64,000 nt of DNA from an uncultured Spirochaetales bacterium. GTDB lineage: Bacteria > Spirochaetota > Spirochaetia > Sphaerochaetales > Sphaerochaetaceae. The position numbers were made by a program, and so were the translations under genes. The notes beneath the pieces were generated by a model that saw only the letters and a list, made by a program, of their open reading frames with translations, searched no databases and had not been told where the DNA came from. This document shows, in pieces, positions 24,544 through 33,433 of the stretch (position 1 is the stretch's first letter; the number at the start of each line of letters is the position of its first letter). The DNA lies in NCBI GenBank assembly GCA_949285145.1, contig CASDXQ010000004.1, forward strand, positions 1-64,000, written 5' to 3'.

Positions 24544-25446
24544 ATGCTTGAACTCACAGTCGGACACTGCGGAGAAGATTATTACACAATACAGGAAGCC
24601 CTTGATGCGGTTCCTTATGAGACAGAGGCAAAAATCACCATAAAGGAAGGAGTGTATGAGGAGAAGCTTTTTGCCGACAAAAGAAAGCTTACGGTTACAG
24701 GGGAAGGAAAGGTTGTCATACGCTGGGCTGACAGTGCCCGCACGATAATGCCGGACGGACTCAAAAGAGGAACATTCAGAAGCTATACGGCATTCTTCTC
24801 AGGTTATGAGCTTCATCTTGAGAACCTGCGCTTTGAGAACAATGCCGGGCGCGGATGTGATGCCGGACAGGCCCTTGCCCTTTATCTTGATGCGCAGAAG
24901 GCTTTTCTCGAGAATGTGGAGCTTTACGGTCATCAGGACACGCTTTTCGTTGCGCCCCTTCCTGAAAAGGAAAGGGAGAAAAGAGGCTTTTACGGGCCCC
25001 GCTGTTTCTCACCCCGCACTCCTGACCGGGTGTATGTCAGGGGAGGCAGCATTTACGGCGGTGTTGATTTCATCTTCGGCGGTGCCGATGCGCTTTTTGA
25101 GAGTGTGAGGATAATTTCAAATGAAGCGGGGTATGTATGCGCCCCTTCAGGCCATGCGGATGATACAGGGTTCATATTCAGGGACTGCTCATTCGAGCAT
25201 GAGGATCTTGAAGATGAATCGGTGTACCTCATGAGACCATGGAGAGCGGAGGGGAAGGCAACATTCATAGACTGCACTTTTTCGTCACACATAAACAGAA
25301 AAGGATTTTCACCGTGGAGCGGAAGGGAAGATGAGGCATCTCTTGCCTCATTCAATGTGAACAGCGCCATTTTCGGGGAAAAGCATATGATCAGTGACGA
25401 AGAGGCGGCACTTCTGCCGGAACGCTTTCTTGAGAATATGAAATAG
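24544..25446 (+). CDS. Pectinesterase-family protein, no signal peptide
   Basis: The 300-residue right-handed beta-helix protein keeps the carbohydrate-esterase-family-8 motifs: YYTIQEALDAVP, KEGVYEEKL, QALALYLDAQ, ENVELYGHQDTLF (catalytic Asp), GGVDFIFGGADALFE (catalytic Asp) and MRPWR (catalytic Arg). Pectinesterases remove methyl esters from homogalacturonan. The lack of a signal peptide implies that it acts on short oligogalacturonides already imported. AAGGAG precedes the ATG. It is divergent from the DUF362 gene across 153 bases, so the operators there could affect it too. No other pectin gene is nearby. Confidence 0.88.
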   Translation: MLELTVGHCGEDYYTIQEALDAVPYETEAKITIKEGVYEEKLFADKRKLTVTGEGKVVIRWADSARTIMPDGLKRGTFRSYTAFFSGYELHLENLRFENNAGRGCDAGQALALYLDAQKAFLENVELYGHQDTLFVAPLPEKEREKRGFYGPRCFSPRTPDRVYVRGGSIYGGVDFIFGGADALFESVRIISNEAGYVCAPSGHADDTGFIFRDCSFEHEDLEDESVYLMRPWRAEGKATFIDCTFSSHINRKGFSPWSGREDEASLASFNVNSAIFGEKHMISDEEAALLPERFLENMK

Positions 25447-25458
25447 TTCTTCCTTCTC

Positions 25459-25487
25459 TTGTATTTGCATCTCCGCTGCGCTAGAGT
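25459..25487 (+). promoter_or_regulatory. Promoter candidate of the fusion flavoprotein gene
   Basis: TTGTAT (25459-25464), 17-base spacer, TAGAGT (25482-25487), 19 bases before the ATG at 25506. Both boxes match consensus at four of six positions. Confidence 0.4.
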
Positions 25488-25505
25488 GAAGACAAGAGGT
25501 ATATT

Positions 25506-28076
25506 ATGAAGATACTGGTTTTAGGCGCTGTCGCGGCCGGAACGAAAGCAGCTGCGAAACTCAAGAGAGAAGACAGATCTCTTGATGTGAAGATCATCAC
25601 AAAAGGAAATGATATTTCCTATGCAGGCTGCGGGCTGCCTTATTACATAGGAGAAGTCATTGAGGACAGAAGTTCTCTTATCGTGAACACGCCTGAAAAA
25701 TATTCATCGCTTACCGGTGTGGATGTTCTGACCGGCTGTGAGGCTGTCGGTGCCGATTTTGTGAAAAAGAGTGTCACTTACGTCGACAGAGATGGAAACA
25801 AAGGACAAGAGAGTTATGACAAGCTGGTCATAGCGACAGGAGCTGAAAGCATAGTTCCTCCTGTTGCGGGCGTTGAGCTGGAAGGTGTCTTCACGGTGCG
25901 CACTCCCGATGATGCTGAGAATATAAGGGCTTATGCGAAGAAAGACGGTGTTCGGAAGGCTGTCGTCGCCGGTGCCGGTTTCATCGGGCTCGAGATTGCG
26001 GAGAACCTGCACAGGGAAGGTCTTTCAGTCACCGTCATTGACATGGCCGATCAGATAATGCCCAATGCCTTTGATGAGGAAATGGCTTCATGGGCCGGAA
26101 AGAGAATCGAAGAGGCCGGTACCAGAGTACTGCTGGGGGCAAGACTTGAGGAGATCAGAGGAGAGAACGGAAAGGCCGTGTCAGTCAGGACTGACAAGAC
26201 AGAGCTTCCTGCCGATATGGTCATTCTCGCACTCGGTGTACGTCCTTCCACTTCATTTCTTGAAAATACCGCGCTTGAGATGGAAAAGGGTGCGATCGTC
26301 GTCAATCAGAACATGGAGACAAATATTGAAGATGTCTATGCGGCCGGCGACTGTGCTCTTGTGACAAACAGGATCACAGGAGAGAGAATGTATTCTGCAA
26401 TGGGCTCGAGTGCAAACATAAGTGCAAGAGTGCTTGCAAAGAACGCTGCCGGAAAGGCTTCCCTTTACCCGGGCGCCCTCGGGACAGGTGTTGTCAGGAT
26501 ACTTGACAATCTCAACGCGGGACGTACGGGTCTTACTGAGGCCGCTGCCGTCAAGAAGGGTTTTGAAACTGTCACTGCAGTTGCCGTGACAGACGACAAG
26601 GCTCACTATTATGAGGGTTCCTCCTTCTTCATCATGAAGCTCATAGCGGAGAAAAAGACTCACAGAATACTCGGCTTCCAGATTCTCGGAAGCGGAAATG
26701 TCGACAAGATAAATGATATCGCGGTGCTTGCCGTTACAAAAGGCATGAAGGTGGAGGAATTCGACAGTATGGATTTCTCCTACGCTCCTCCTTTCTCAAC
26801 GGCAATTTCTCCTTTTGTCCAGATTTGCAATGTGCTTGAGAACAAGATACTCGGACAGCTTGAGACAATTACCCCGCTTGAATACATGAAGACACGGGCA
26901 AAGGGATACAAGGTCATTGATGTCATGCCTGAAAAGACGATTCCCGGTGCGCAGTGGATCGATCTTGGACATGTCACCGGTCCGCTGGAGGGCATCGCAC
27001 GTGATGAGAAGCTTCTGCTTGTCTGTGCCAGGGGAAAGAGGGGCTATTTCCTCCAGAACCGCCTGAAGTATTACGGATATACGAATACAAGAGTGCTTGA
27101 AGGAGGCCTTACCTTCAATGATGTGAGAGTCGATTTCGGCTCCGTGATCCCTCCTGAGGAAGTGAAGAGGGTGAAAGGTCTGGGATGCCTTCAGGACAAG
27201 AGACAGCCCGATCATTTCAATGTGAGGGTGATAACAAGGAACGGCAAGCTCACGTCTGCAGAACAGATGGCTGTCGCTGAAGCCGCGAGCAGGTTCGGAA
27301 GCGGGGAAGTGACGATGACAACTCGTCTGACTCTTGAAATCCAGGGTGTTCCTTACCCGGACATCGATCCGCTTATTGCATATCTGAAGGAGAGAGGTCT
27401 TGATACCGGCGGAACCGGAAGCAAGGTGCGTCCTGTGGTTTCCTGCAAGGGAACTACATGTCAGTACGGTCTCATCGACACATTCGGTCTGTCTGAGAAG
27501 CTTCACAGGATATTCTATGAAGGTTGGCATGGCGTTTCACTCCCGCACAAGTTCAAGATCGCGGTGGGCGGCTGTCCTAACAACTGCGTGAAGCCCAGTC
27601 TCAACGACATCGGAATAATGGGCCAGAGGATAATCGACTTCAGCTTTGACAAATGCAAAGGCTGCCGTGTGTGCCAGGTTGAGAAAGCCTGTCCGGTAAA
27701 GATCGCCCGTCTTGAAGACGGAAAGCTGGTTGTGAAGGACAGCGAGTGCAACCACTGCGGGCGCTGTCTTGACAAGTGTCCCTTCGGCGTCACTCCTTCA
27801 TATACCACAGGCTATGCGGTTTATGTGGGCGGCCGCTGGGGCAAGAAGATAGAGCTCGGCAAGAGGCTTTCACGTGTGCTCACAAGCGAGGATGAAGTCA
27901 TCCGTCTTGTCGAGAATGCGATTCTTCTTTTCAGGGACGAGGGAATCAGCGGGGAGCGCTTTGCCGATACCGTGAACCGTCTCGGCCTTGAGTATGTCGA
28001 GGATAAACTGTTCAGCGGCAAGATTGACAAAGAGAAGATCTTGAAGAAGAATGTTACCGGCGGGGCAACCTGCTGA
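25506..28076 (+). CDS. CoA-disulfide reductase / rhodanese / siroheme sulfite reductase-like / ferredoxin fusion
   Basis: The 856-residue protein has four parts. Residues 1-445 are a CoA-disulfide-reductase-type flavoprotein: FAD site GAVAAGTKAAAKLKR, redox Cys42 in YAGCGLPYYIG, NAD site VVAGAGFIGLEIAENL and YAAGDCALV. Residues 455-545 are a rhodanese domain with Cys508 in LLVCARGKRG. Residues 570-710 resemble the C-terminal half of nitrite/sulfite reductases, with Cys648 and Cys653 (SCKGTTCQYG) and Cys691 and Cys695 (GGCPNNC) placed to hold a [4Fe-4S]-siroheme centre. Residues 718-760 are a double [4Fe-4S] ferredoxin (CKGCRVCQVEKACP, CNHCGRCLDKCP). It probably moves electrons from NAD(P)H to a sulfur substrate. 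The first two domains are known together as CoADR-Rhd; the exact reaction is unknown. Confidence 0.88.
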   Translation: MKILVLGAVAAGTKAAAKLKREDRSLDVKIITKGNDISYAGCGLPYYIGEVIEDRSSLIVNTPEKYSSLTGVDVLTGCEAVGADFVKKSVTYVDRDGNKGQESYDKLVIATGAESIVPPVAGVELEGVFTVRTPDDAENIRAYAKKDGVRKAVVAGAGFIGLEIAENLHREGLSVTVIDMADQIMPNAFDEEMASWAGKRIEEAGTRVLLGARLEEIRGENGKAVSVRTDKTELPADMVILALGVRPSTSFLENTALEMEKGAIVVNQNMETNIEDVYAAGDCALVTNRITGERMYSAMGSSANISARVLAKNAAGKASLYPGALGTGVVRILDNLNAGRTGLTEAAAVKKGFETVTAVAVTDDKAHYYEGSSFFIMKLIAEKKTHRILGFQILGSGNVDKINDIAVLAVTKGMKVEEFDSMDFSYAPPFSTAISPFVQICNVLENKILGQLETITPLEYMKTRAKGYKVIDVMPEKTIPGAQWIDLGHVTGPLEGIARDEKLLLVCARGKRGYFLQNRLKYYGYTNTRVLEGGLTFNDVRVDFGSVIPPEEVKRVKGLGCLQDKRQPDHFNVRVITRNGKLTSAEQMAVAEAASRFGSGEVTMTTRLTLEIQGVPYPDIDPLIAYLKERGLDTGGTGSKVRPVVSCKGTTCQYGLIDTFGLSEKLHRIFYEGWHGVSLPHKFKIAVGGCPNNCVKPSLNDIGIMGQRIIDFSFDKCKGCRVCQVEKACPVKIARLEDGKLVVKDSECNHCGRCLDKCPFGVTPSYTTGYAVYVGGRWGKKIELGKRLSRVLTSEDEVIRLVENAILLFRDEGISGERFADTVNRLGLEYVEDKLFSGKIDKEKILKKNVTGGATC

Positions 28077-28161
28077 TAGTAAACAGGATTCAGGATTTGC
28101 CAGACTTGTATTGAAAAGGAAAGGGCTTTGAAAAATCGTAAATCCTTCTCATGAGGATAGT

Positions 28162-29013
28162 ATGTTCAAAAAGCCCTTTCTGTGTCTTCTAATGGTGCCT
28201 GCACTTCTTTCTCCGCTTCATGCATTCACGACGGCATGTCTCAATTCATCGATTGCCGATCTCTTCCTTCTTGCCGGCGGCAGTGTTGATATTACGGTGC
28301 AGGATTCAGTTGACAGAGGTTTTGTGCCTGATGATGTGCTTCTTGCCGATTCCGCATCGGGGATGAACATCAACAGGGAAATTCTCATTTCAGGAGCTCC
28401 TGATCTGGTCCTCGGCTCTGCAGACAGTGCATCACATGTGAAACTCAAGCGTTTCCTTGATGAGAGAGGCGTGGATATGATTCTCATAAAGCAGGACAGC
28501 TTTGAGGACTTCCTTTCAGTTTTCAGGACTCTCACCGAAATTACAGGACGAAGTGACCTTTTTGTAAAATACGGTCTCGGGCAGAAAGCCGGCATTGAGG
28601 CAATCATAGAGGAATGCAGAGGAAAGGAAGATAAGCCGTGCGTTCTTTTCGTAAGGGCGGGAAGCGCATTCTCGTCTGTCAGGGCGAAAAGGGCAGATGA
28701 CCATTTCGCTGCCGGCATAATAGAGGACCTGGGCGCTGCAAATGCCGCGGATGTGAATGATGTACTCACCGAAAGCCTTTCCCTTGAAGCCATAATCACA
28801 AGTGATATCGACAAGATACTCATAGTGCCGCAGGGTGATGAGGGTGAGAGCATCAGCTATATGAATTCTCTTTTCAGCCGTCCGGGATGGCGGGATATAA
28901 AAGCGGTGAAAGAAGGAGAAGTCCATTTTCTTCCAAAGGATTTGTTCCATTACAAGCCCAACGGACGGTGGGCGGAAGCCTATGCCGTAATGAAAGAGGT
29001 GCTTTATGGATAA
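28162..29013 (+). CDS. ABC transporter substrate-binding protein, cobalamin/iron-complex type
   Basis: The 283-residue exported protein (signal peptide ending around SPLHA) has the fold pattern of BtuF/FecB-like binding proteins: ISGAPDLVLG, LKRFLDERGVDMILIKQDSFEDFLSVFRTL, then a long helix, and a C-terminal lobe with FSRPGWRDIKAVKEGEVHFLP. It binds a cobalamin, haem, siderophore or related chelate for the permease and ATPase that follow. There is no lipobox Cys at the signal end. GAGGATAGT precedes the ATG. Its end overlaps the permease gene by 8 bases. Confidence 0.85.
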   Translation: MFKKPFLCLLMVPALLSPLHAFTTACLNSSIADLFLLAGGSVDITVQDSVDRGFVPDDVLLADSASGMNINREILISGAPDLVLGSADSASHVKLKRFLDERGVDMILIKQDSFEDFLSVFRTLTEITGRSDLFVKYGLGQKAGIEAIIEECRGKEDKPCVLFVRAGSAFSSVRAKRADDHFAAGIIEDLGAANAADVNDVLTESLSLEAIITSDIDKILIVPQGDEGESISYMNSLFSRPGWRDIKAVKEGEVHFLPKDLFHYKPNGRWAEAYAVMKEVLYG

Positions 29014-29983
29014 TGTCAGATTCATCAGAACTGTCATTGTCCTGTCCCTGCTGTTGGCCATGATGACAGTCATCTCCCTCTTCACGGGCTCTGTTCCCCT
29101 TGATCTTTCCTCAATCCCCGATGCTGGTTCGGCAGAGAACATCATTTTCTTTTCGCTGCGTCTGCCCAGGGTGTGTGCCTGCCTTCTTGCCGGCTTTGCA
29201 CTTGCGCTTTCGGGTTTCATGCTCCAGAGCGCGAGCTCAAACGATCTTGCAAGCGGAAACATCATAGGAATAAACGCAGGTGCGGGATTTGCAGTCCTTC
29301 TGTTCCTTGTTTTCTTTCCAGATTTTTTCCATCTGCTGCCCTTTGCGGCATTCGCCGGTGCGCTTATGGCATGTGCGCTTGTCTTCATCATTTCTGCATT
29401 CACGAAGAGCATAGGCTCATCAGGTTCCCTGATTCTTTCCGGTGTTGCCGTAAATGCGCTCTTCAATGCGCTTATAAGCGCGCTGAGTTCGCTTTTTCCT
29501 GATGTGATGTCATCCTACAGCTCCTTCTCGGTCGGAGGCTTCGCATCTGTATATGCCTCATCCCTCATCGTTCCCTCCCTCCTGATATGTGCGGGAGGAA
29601 TACTGTGTTTCTCACTTTCTCCCGTGATGAACATCATAAGACTGGGGGATGAGATCACATCATCCATGGGATACCGTCCCTTCAGAATCAGGATAATCCT
29701 TGCTTCGGTAGCGGCCCTGCTTGCATCCAGTGCCGTCTCATTCGCAGGACTGCTGGGCTTTGTCGGTCTTGTGATTCCTCATCTTGCCCGCTTCCTCAGC
29801 GGAGGAGAATCTCTCAGGTCGCTGGTTATATCTGCCCTGGCAGGACCGCTTCTGGTGCTTTCGGCAGATCTTCTGGCCCGTACCGTGATTTCCCCGGGTG
29901 AACTTCCTGCAGGCATTTTCCTTTCCATTACAGGCGTGCCGTTCCTCATCTTTCTGCTTGTAAGGAGGAAAAGATATGATTGA
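29006..29983 (+). CDS. FecCD/BtuC-family ABC permease
   Basis: The 325-residue membrane protein has the FecCD signature: LRLPRVCACLLAGFALALSGFMLQSASSNDLASGNIIGINAGAGFAV, later GDEITSSMGYRPFRIR and FAGLLGFVGLVIPHLARFLSGG, ending with PGELPAGIFLSITGVPFLIFLLVRRK. Typical ten-helix BtuC-like importer subunit. It overlaps both neighbours by 8 bases, so the three genes are translationally coupled. Confidence 0.93.
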   Translation: MDNVRFIRTVIVLSLLLAMMTVISLFTGSVPLDLSSIPDAGSAENIIFFSLRLPRVCACLLAGFALALSGFMLQSASSNDLASGNIIGINAGAGFAVLLFLVFFPDFFHLLPFAAFAGALMACALVFIISAFTKSIGSSGSLILSGVAVNALFNALISALSSLFPDVMSSYSSFSVGGFASVYASSLIVPSLLICAGGILCFSLSPVMNIIRLGDEITSSMGYRPFRIRIILASVAALLASSAVSFAGLLGFVGLVIPHLARFLSGGESLRSLVISALAGPLLVLSADLLARTVISPGELPAGIFLSITGVPFLIFLLVRRKRYD

Positions 29984-30686
29984 AGTTTCGTCCCTTACGA
30001 TAATGGAAGGCGGAAAAACTCTTCTTGACAATCTTTCCTTCACACTTGAAGAGGGAAAGATATATGCATTGTGCGGGGTTAACGGAAGCGGCAAGACCAC
30101 GCTGATCAGGGCACTGAATTCCTATTTTCCGCATTACGGCGGAAGTATCCGCTTCAACGGAAAGGAACTCTCCCGATGCAGCAGAAAGGAAAAGGAAAAA
30201 CTTCACGCCCTTCTTCCCCAGAGCATTCCGGTCTCATCAGTGAGCACAGCGTCCCTTTTCGAACACAACGGACAGGCCGCCGCACTGCTTGACGGATTCT
30301 CTCTTTCCCGTCTCGTGAGACAGAACCTTGCAAGCCTTTCAGGCGGAGAAAGGGTTATGGTGTTCCTTTCCCTCATGCTCTCCCGTGATGTGCTTCTGTA
30401 TTCATTTGACGAAAGTGAGGCGAATCTGGATGCCATGTACAGAAAGCTGATCGAAGAGAGGATGAGAAAGCTTGCTGAAGAGAAAAAGACCGTTCTGGCC
30501 TCATTCCATGACATCAACAAGGCACTTGAAATAAGTGATGAGCTAATTGTCCTGTCAGAAGGCAGGCTGGCCTTCAAGGGAAATCCTGCCATGTTCATAT
30601 CTGATGATATAGGGGGAAGGTTCTTCTCCCTTGACCTCAGAAGACTCACTGATGAGGAGGGACGTCAGTATTCACTCTTTTTGTAA
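29976..30686 (+). CDS. ABC transporter ATPase, FecE/BtuD type
   Basis: The 236-residue ATPase has Walker A GVNGSGKTT, signature LSGGERVMVFL and Walker B LLYSFDESEANLD, where the usual LDEPT is replaced by FDESE, keeping the catalytic Glu equivalent. The switch region is ASFHDINKAL. It energises the permease at 29006. It ends 15 bases inside the convergent chelatase gene. Confidence 0.9.
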   Translation: MIEVSSLTIMEGGKTLLDNLSFTLEEGKIYALCGVNGSGKTTLIRALNSYFPHYGGSIRFNGKELSRCSRKEKEKLHALLPQSIPVSSVSTASLFEHNGQAAALLDGFSLSRLVRQNLASLSGGERVMVFLSLMLSRDVLLYSFDESEANLDAMYRKLIEERMRKLAEEKKTVLASFHDINKALEISDELIVLSEGRLAFKGNPAMFISDDIGGRFFSLDLRRLTDEEGRQYSLFL

Positions 30687-31328
30687 TTCCATCAGGTGCC
30701 GTATGAATATGTTTTTCAGTGAGGGGAAAACGGATAGTATTCCATTTTCGATGAAGGAGACGTCATAGCCGGAAGAGGCAAAGTGCTTTGAGCATCCGGC
30801 CATGATTTCATGCTTTGCATGATGGCCGCAGGTGAGAAGGAAGGGAATCAGAGTCAGGCCGGTGCAATGCGGTTTCAGTGTTCTGTAGTTGTCTTTTCCT
30901 TTCAGCGCAGTGATGATCACATCGTCTCTCAGATGCTCCTGAAGTGTCCGGTATTCTTCTATCGTCCGCTGTTCATCTCCGTGTGCGACGAGAATGTAAT
31001 TGTGGTCTTTCTTCTTGTCCAGAGTACTGTTTATGACAGAGGCACATTCCCTTATGTCGTCTTTCCTGCAAAGCAGGGGCGGTGCTGTTACTGCCCCGCA
31101 AGAGAGGAGCTTTTCATAAGTTCCCCCTTTCTGTATGAGAAGCGGGAGGATTAGAATCTTCTCATCAGGTGAAAAAGCAAGCCGGCTTGAAATATCCTGA
31201 TGCATCAGGCTGATGCTTCCGCACGACAGTGATGACGCATCCTGCAGCTCTGTGATGAAAGAGGAAAGCTCTGACATTGCTTTTTCATCCTTTGTACCGA
31301 AGTATGCGATGATAATTCTTTTCTTCAC
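30672..31328 (-). CDS. CbiK-like sirohydrochlorin chelatase
   Basis: The 218-residue protein resembles anaerobic cobaltochelatase CbiK: N-terminus RIIIAYFGTKDEKAMSEL, metal-binding-type His in ILVAHGDEQ, and PFLLTCGHHAKHEIMAG with further His residues. CbiK inserts Co2+ (or Fe2+) into sirohydrochlorin for cobalamin or siroheme synthesis. No other cobalamin or siroheme synthesis gene is present in the window. It converges on the importer operon and faces the siroheme-type fusion protein, so a role in preparing siroheme or remodelling an imported tetrapyrrole is plausible but inferred. Confidence 0.75.
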   Translation of the reverse strand: MKKRIIIAYFGTKDEKAMSELSSFITELQDASSLSCGSISLMHQDISSRLAFSPDEKILILPLLIQKGGTYEKLLSCGAVTAPPLLCRKDDIRECASVINSTLDKKKDHNYILVAHGDEQRTIEEYRTLQEHLRDDVIITALKGKDNYRTLKPHCTGLTLIPFLLTCGHHAKHEIMAGCSKHFASSGYDVSFIENGILSVFPSLKNIFIRHLMELQKE

Positions 31329-31337
31329 TTTTCTTGC

Positions 31338-32414
31338 CTATTCAAAAGAAAGCGCGACTTCAAGCGAGAGAACGTCACGGGGTGCCAGACCGTATACTAC
31401 GCCGAAATCCTGCCAGTAGTAAGCCGCGGCGATTTCGAAGCAGAGGAAGTCAAGCGTGATTCCGCATGCAGGGTAGCCGCCGTCAAGGCCGAGGTTGATA
31501 TCGATGAATTTTGTTATCCCGAGGGAAGCTCCGGCATTCAGGCTTTCAAGCAGATCCGGGTATGACCGGATGCGATTCCAGCCTCTCATGCCGATCTCAA
31601 GATCAAGGGAAAGGAATGACCAGCTGCCTTTCCAGCCGACGGCAGTGTCTATCCCGACAGGATTGGGAAGTGTGAAGGAATTGCCTTCATCATCATTCAT
31701 ATGGTAGGCGCTGCCGAGATTTCTCACTGTGAAGGCTGTGGAGAAGCCGAGAGGATAGGTGACATTCACTCCGATATCGAAAGAGACGGCATGCCCGCTG
31801 TATATTCTGAAATCGCCGTATCCCTCTGAATCGATCAGAATGCCGACAACGGTCTCTACTCCGGCAGGATTGGTGTACATCCTGTAATCAAGGTTGAGGA
31901 TTGCTCCTGCTGACAGGGTATAATCATCATCAAACCTGAATTCATGTGCGAAGCCTGCAGAAAGTGTGCCGCTCAGATCAAGAGACAGATTCGTTGCCAC
32001 GGATCCTCCCGTGGTTATGACTCTTTCCGATGCGCTTATGCTTGCCCCCAGGCCGAAGAGAGTGATGTCAATCCTCTCCTCAATGGAAACGAGCGGCATT
32101 GTACCCGAGAATTCCCTTAAGAGATCAAGAATGCCGTTGACCATTCTTTCCTGATCCATGGAGGCGATATCGGAAATATTTCCGATGAAATCGTTTTTCA
32201 GCATCCCCGATGCGTTATAAAGCCGGGCTGCAAGAGGTATTTCAAGAGAGAAACCGGAGGATGCCAGGAATGCGGGGTTATGGGAGAAAGCGTAGCTGAC
32301 ATCTTCACTTGTGAGAACAGCGTTTCCCCTTGCCCGTGCGTCAATCGAGACAGCATTCAGACATGTCATGGCACAGATGAGAAATATGATCAGTGAACTC
32401 AGTTTCTTTTTCAT
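31338..32414 (-). CDS. Putative outer-membrane beta-barrel protein
   Basis: The 358-residue protein has a clear signal peptide (LSSLIIFLICAMTCLNAVS). The body alternates hydrophobic and polar residues with many short glycine turns, as in beta-barrels (for example ISASERVITTGGSVATNLSL, and GITLDFLCFEIAAAYYW). I do not recognise a named family; spirochaete PorV/OmpA-like barrels look similar. It starts in the stop codon of the lipoprotein gene upstream (ATGA overlap), so the two are made together and probably act together at the cell envelope. It ends 9 bases before the chelatase start. Confidence 0.6.
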   Translation of the reverse strand: MKKKLSSLIIFLICAMTCLNAVSIDARARGNAVLTSEDVSYAFSHNPAFLASSGFSLEIPLAARLYNASGMLKNDFIGNISDIASMDQERMVNGILDLLREFSGTMPLVSIEERIDITLFGLGASISASERVITTGGSVATNLSLDLSGTLSAGFAHEFRFDDDYTLSAGAILNLDYRMYTNPAGVETVVGILIDSEGYGDFRIYSGHAVSFDIGVNVTYPLGFSTAFTVRNLGSAYHMNDDEGNSFTLPNPVGIDTAVGWKGSWSFLSLDLEIGMRGWNRIRSYPDLLESLNAGASLGITKFIDINLGLDGGYPACGITLDFLCFEIAAAYYWQDFGVVYGLAPRDVLSLEVALSFE

Positions 32415-33202
32415 AATATTCCCTCCACGATATCGGAAAGGTCGTAGAATGAGTCAATGTCGCTGCCGACAAGATCGATTTGTGAAACTGCATCAAGCAG
32501 CACCGATGTGAGCTCGACTGCATTCGCGGAGACGTTCTCCATGAGATTCACATCTCCGGTTCCGTCCCACAGCGATACACCGAATTCGACGACATCAGAC
32601 GGTGTATCGATGATGAGTATGTAAAGCACATCGAAAATGGAAGCGATCGTGTTTATCGTGAGCTGGATGGTTATGTAATCCTTTATCGTTTTGCATTCAA
32701 CATTGTCTACAGTTGTTTGCAGATCTTCGAAAAAACGGACAAGACTGTCAGGATTTATGCTGATTCCCGCAGCCTCAAGATTCTTTGAAAGTGTTCTGAT
32801 GAAAGAGCTGGTATTCTCAAGGATTTCGTATGCAAAATCCTCTGTATCATTACAGTAAGCCTTTGACAGTGCATCAAGCGGGCGGGATAGATAGGAGTCA
32901 AGATCACCATACTGGCTCAGGTATCTGACTGTCTGGATCAGTGTGTCCGCTTCTCTTTCTGTCAGCTGCTTTATTACATTGTAGGCCTTTTGCGGCTCAT
33001 AATTGATTTTGATTTTCCCCTTGTAGTCATCAGTGATGTCCAGCAGATTGAAACTGCTGCCATGGGGTATGCTGACTGTTTTTACCGTGCCCCGGCTGTG
33101 ATCAAGCGGATCATACAGACCGAGTGAAGTGTAGACATTGGGCTCAGTGCAGGAAAGAATGCACAGCACTGAAATGATTATTGACAGAATTCTGAGTTTC
33201 AT
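32411..33202 (-). CDS. Lipoprotein of unknown function
   Basis: The 263-residue protein has a lipoprotein signal with lipobox CILSC (Cys near residue 18). The rest is mostly helical and acidic, without recognisable motifs. ATG at 33202 follows AAGG with normal spacing; a GTG two codons earlier is less likely. It is translationally coupled to the beta-barrel gene, so a lipoprotein-barrel complex is plausible. The 33203-33433 gap behind it holds no gene that I can support. Confidence 0.65.
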   Translation of the reverse strand: MKLRILSIIISVLCILSCTEPNVYTSLGLYDPLDHSRGTVKTVSIPHGSSFNLLDITDDYKGKIKINYEPQKAYNVIKQLTEREADTLIQTVRYLSQYGDLDSYLSRPLDALSKAYCNDTEDFAYEILENTSSFIRTLSKNLEAAGISINPDSLVRFFEDLQTTVDNVECKTIKDYITIQLTINTIASIFDVLYILIIDTPSDVVEFGVSLWDGTGDVNLMENVSANAVELTSVLLDAVSQIDLVGSDIDSFYDLSDIVEGIL

Positions 33203-33433
33203 ATTCACCGCCTTATGATGAAAGCTTACACCGGCTCCGGTTTTCTCTCAATGGCGGCAGAGGTATATGAAAGCAGGTGATGAAACAGAGTGCATCTTCT
33301 CTTATTCCGGCAGCCCGCACGTGAGGAAGAGAAGACAGATGATAACGGAGAAAGCTCTGCCGGGGTCTGTCTTCATCTTCTATGATCCGGTTTTCAGAAT
33401 TCCTCTGAATGCCGGGATGATCCTTCGGGATGA

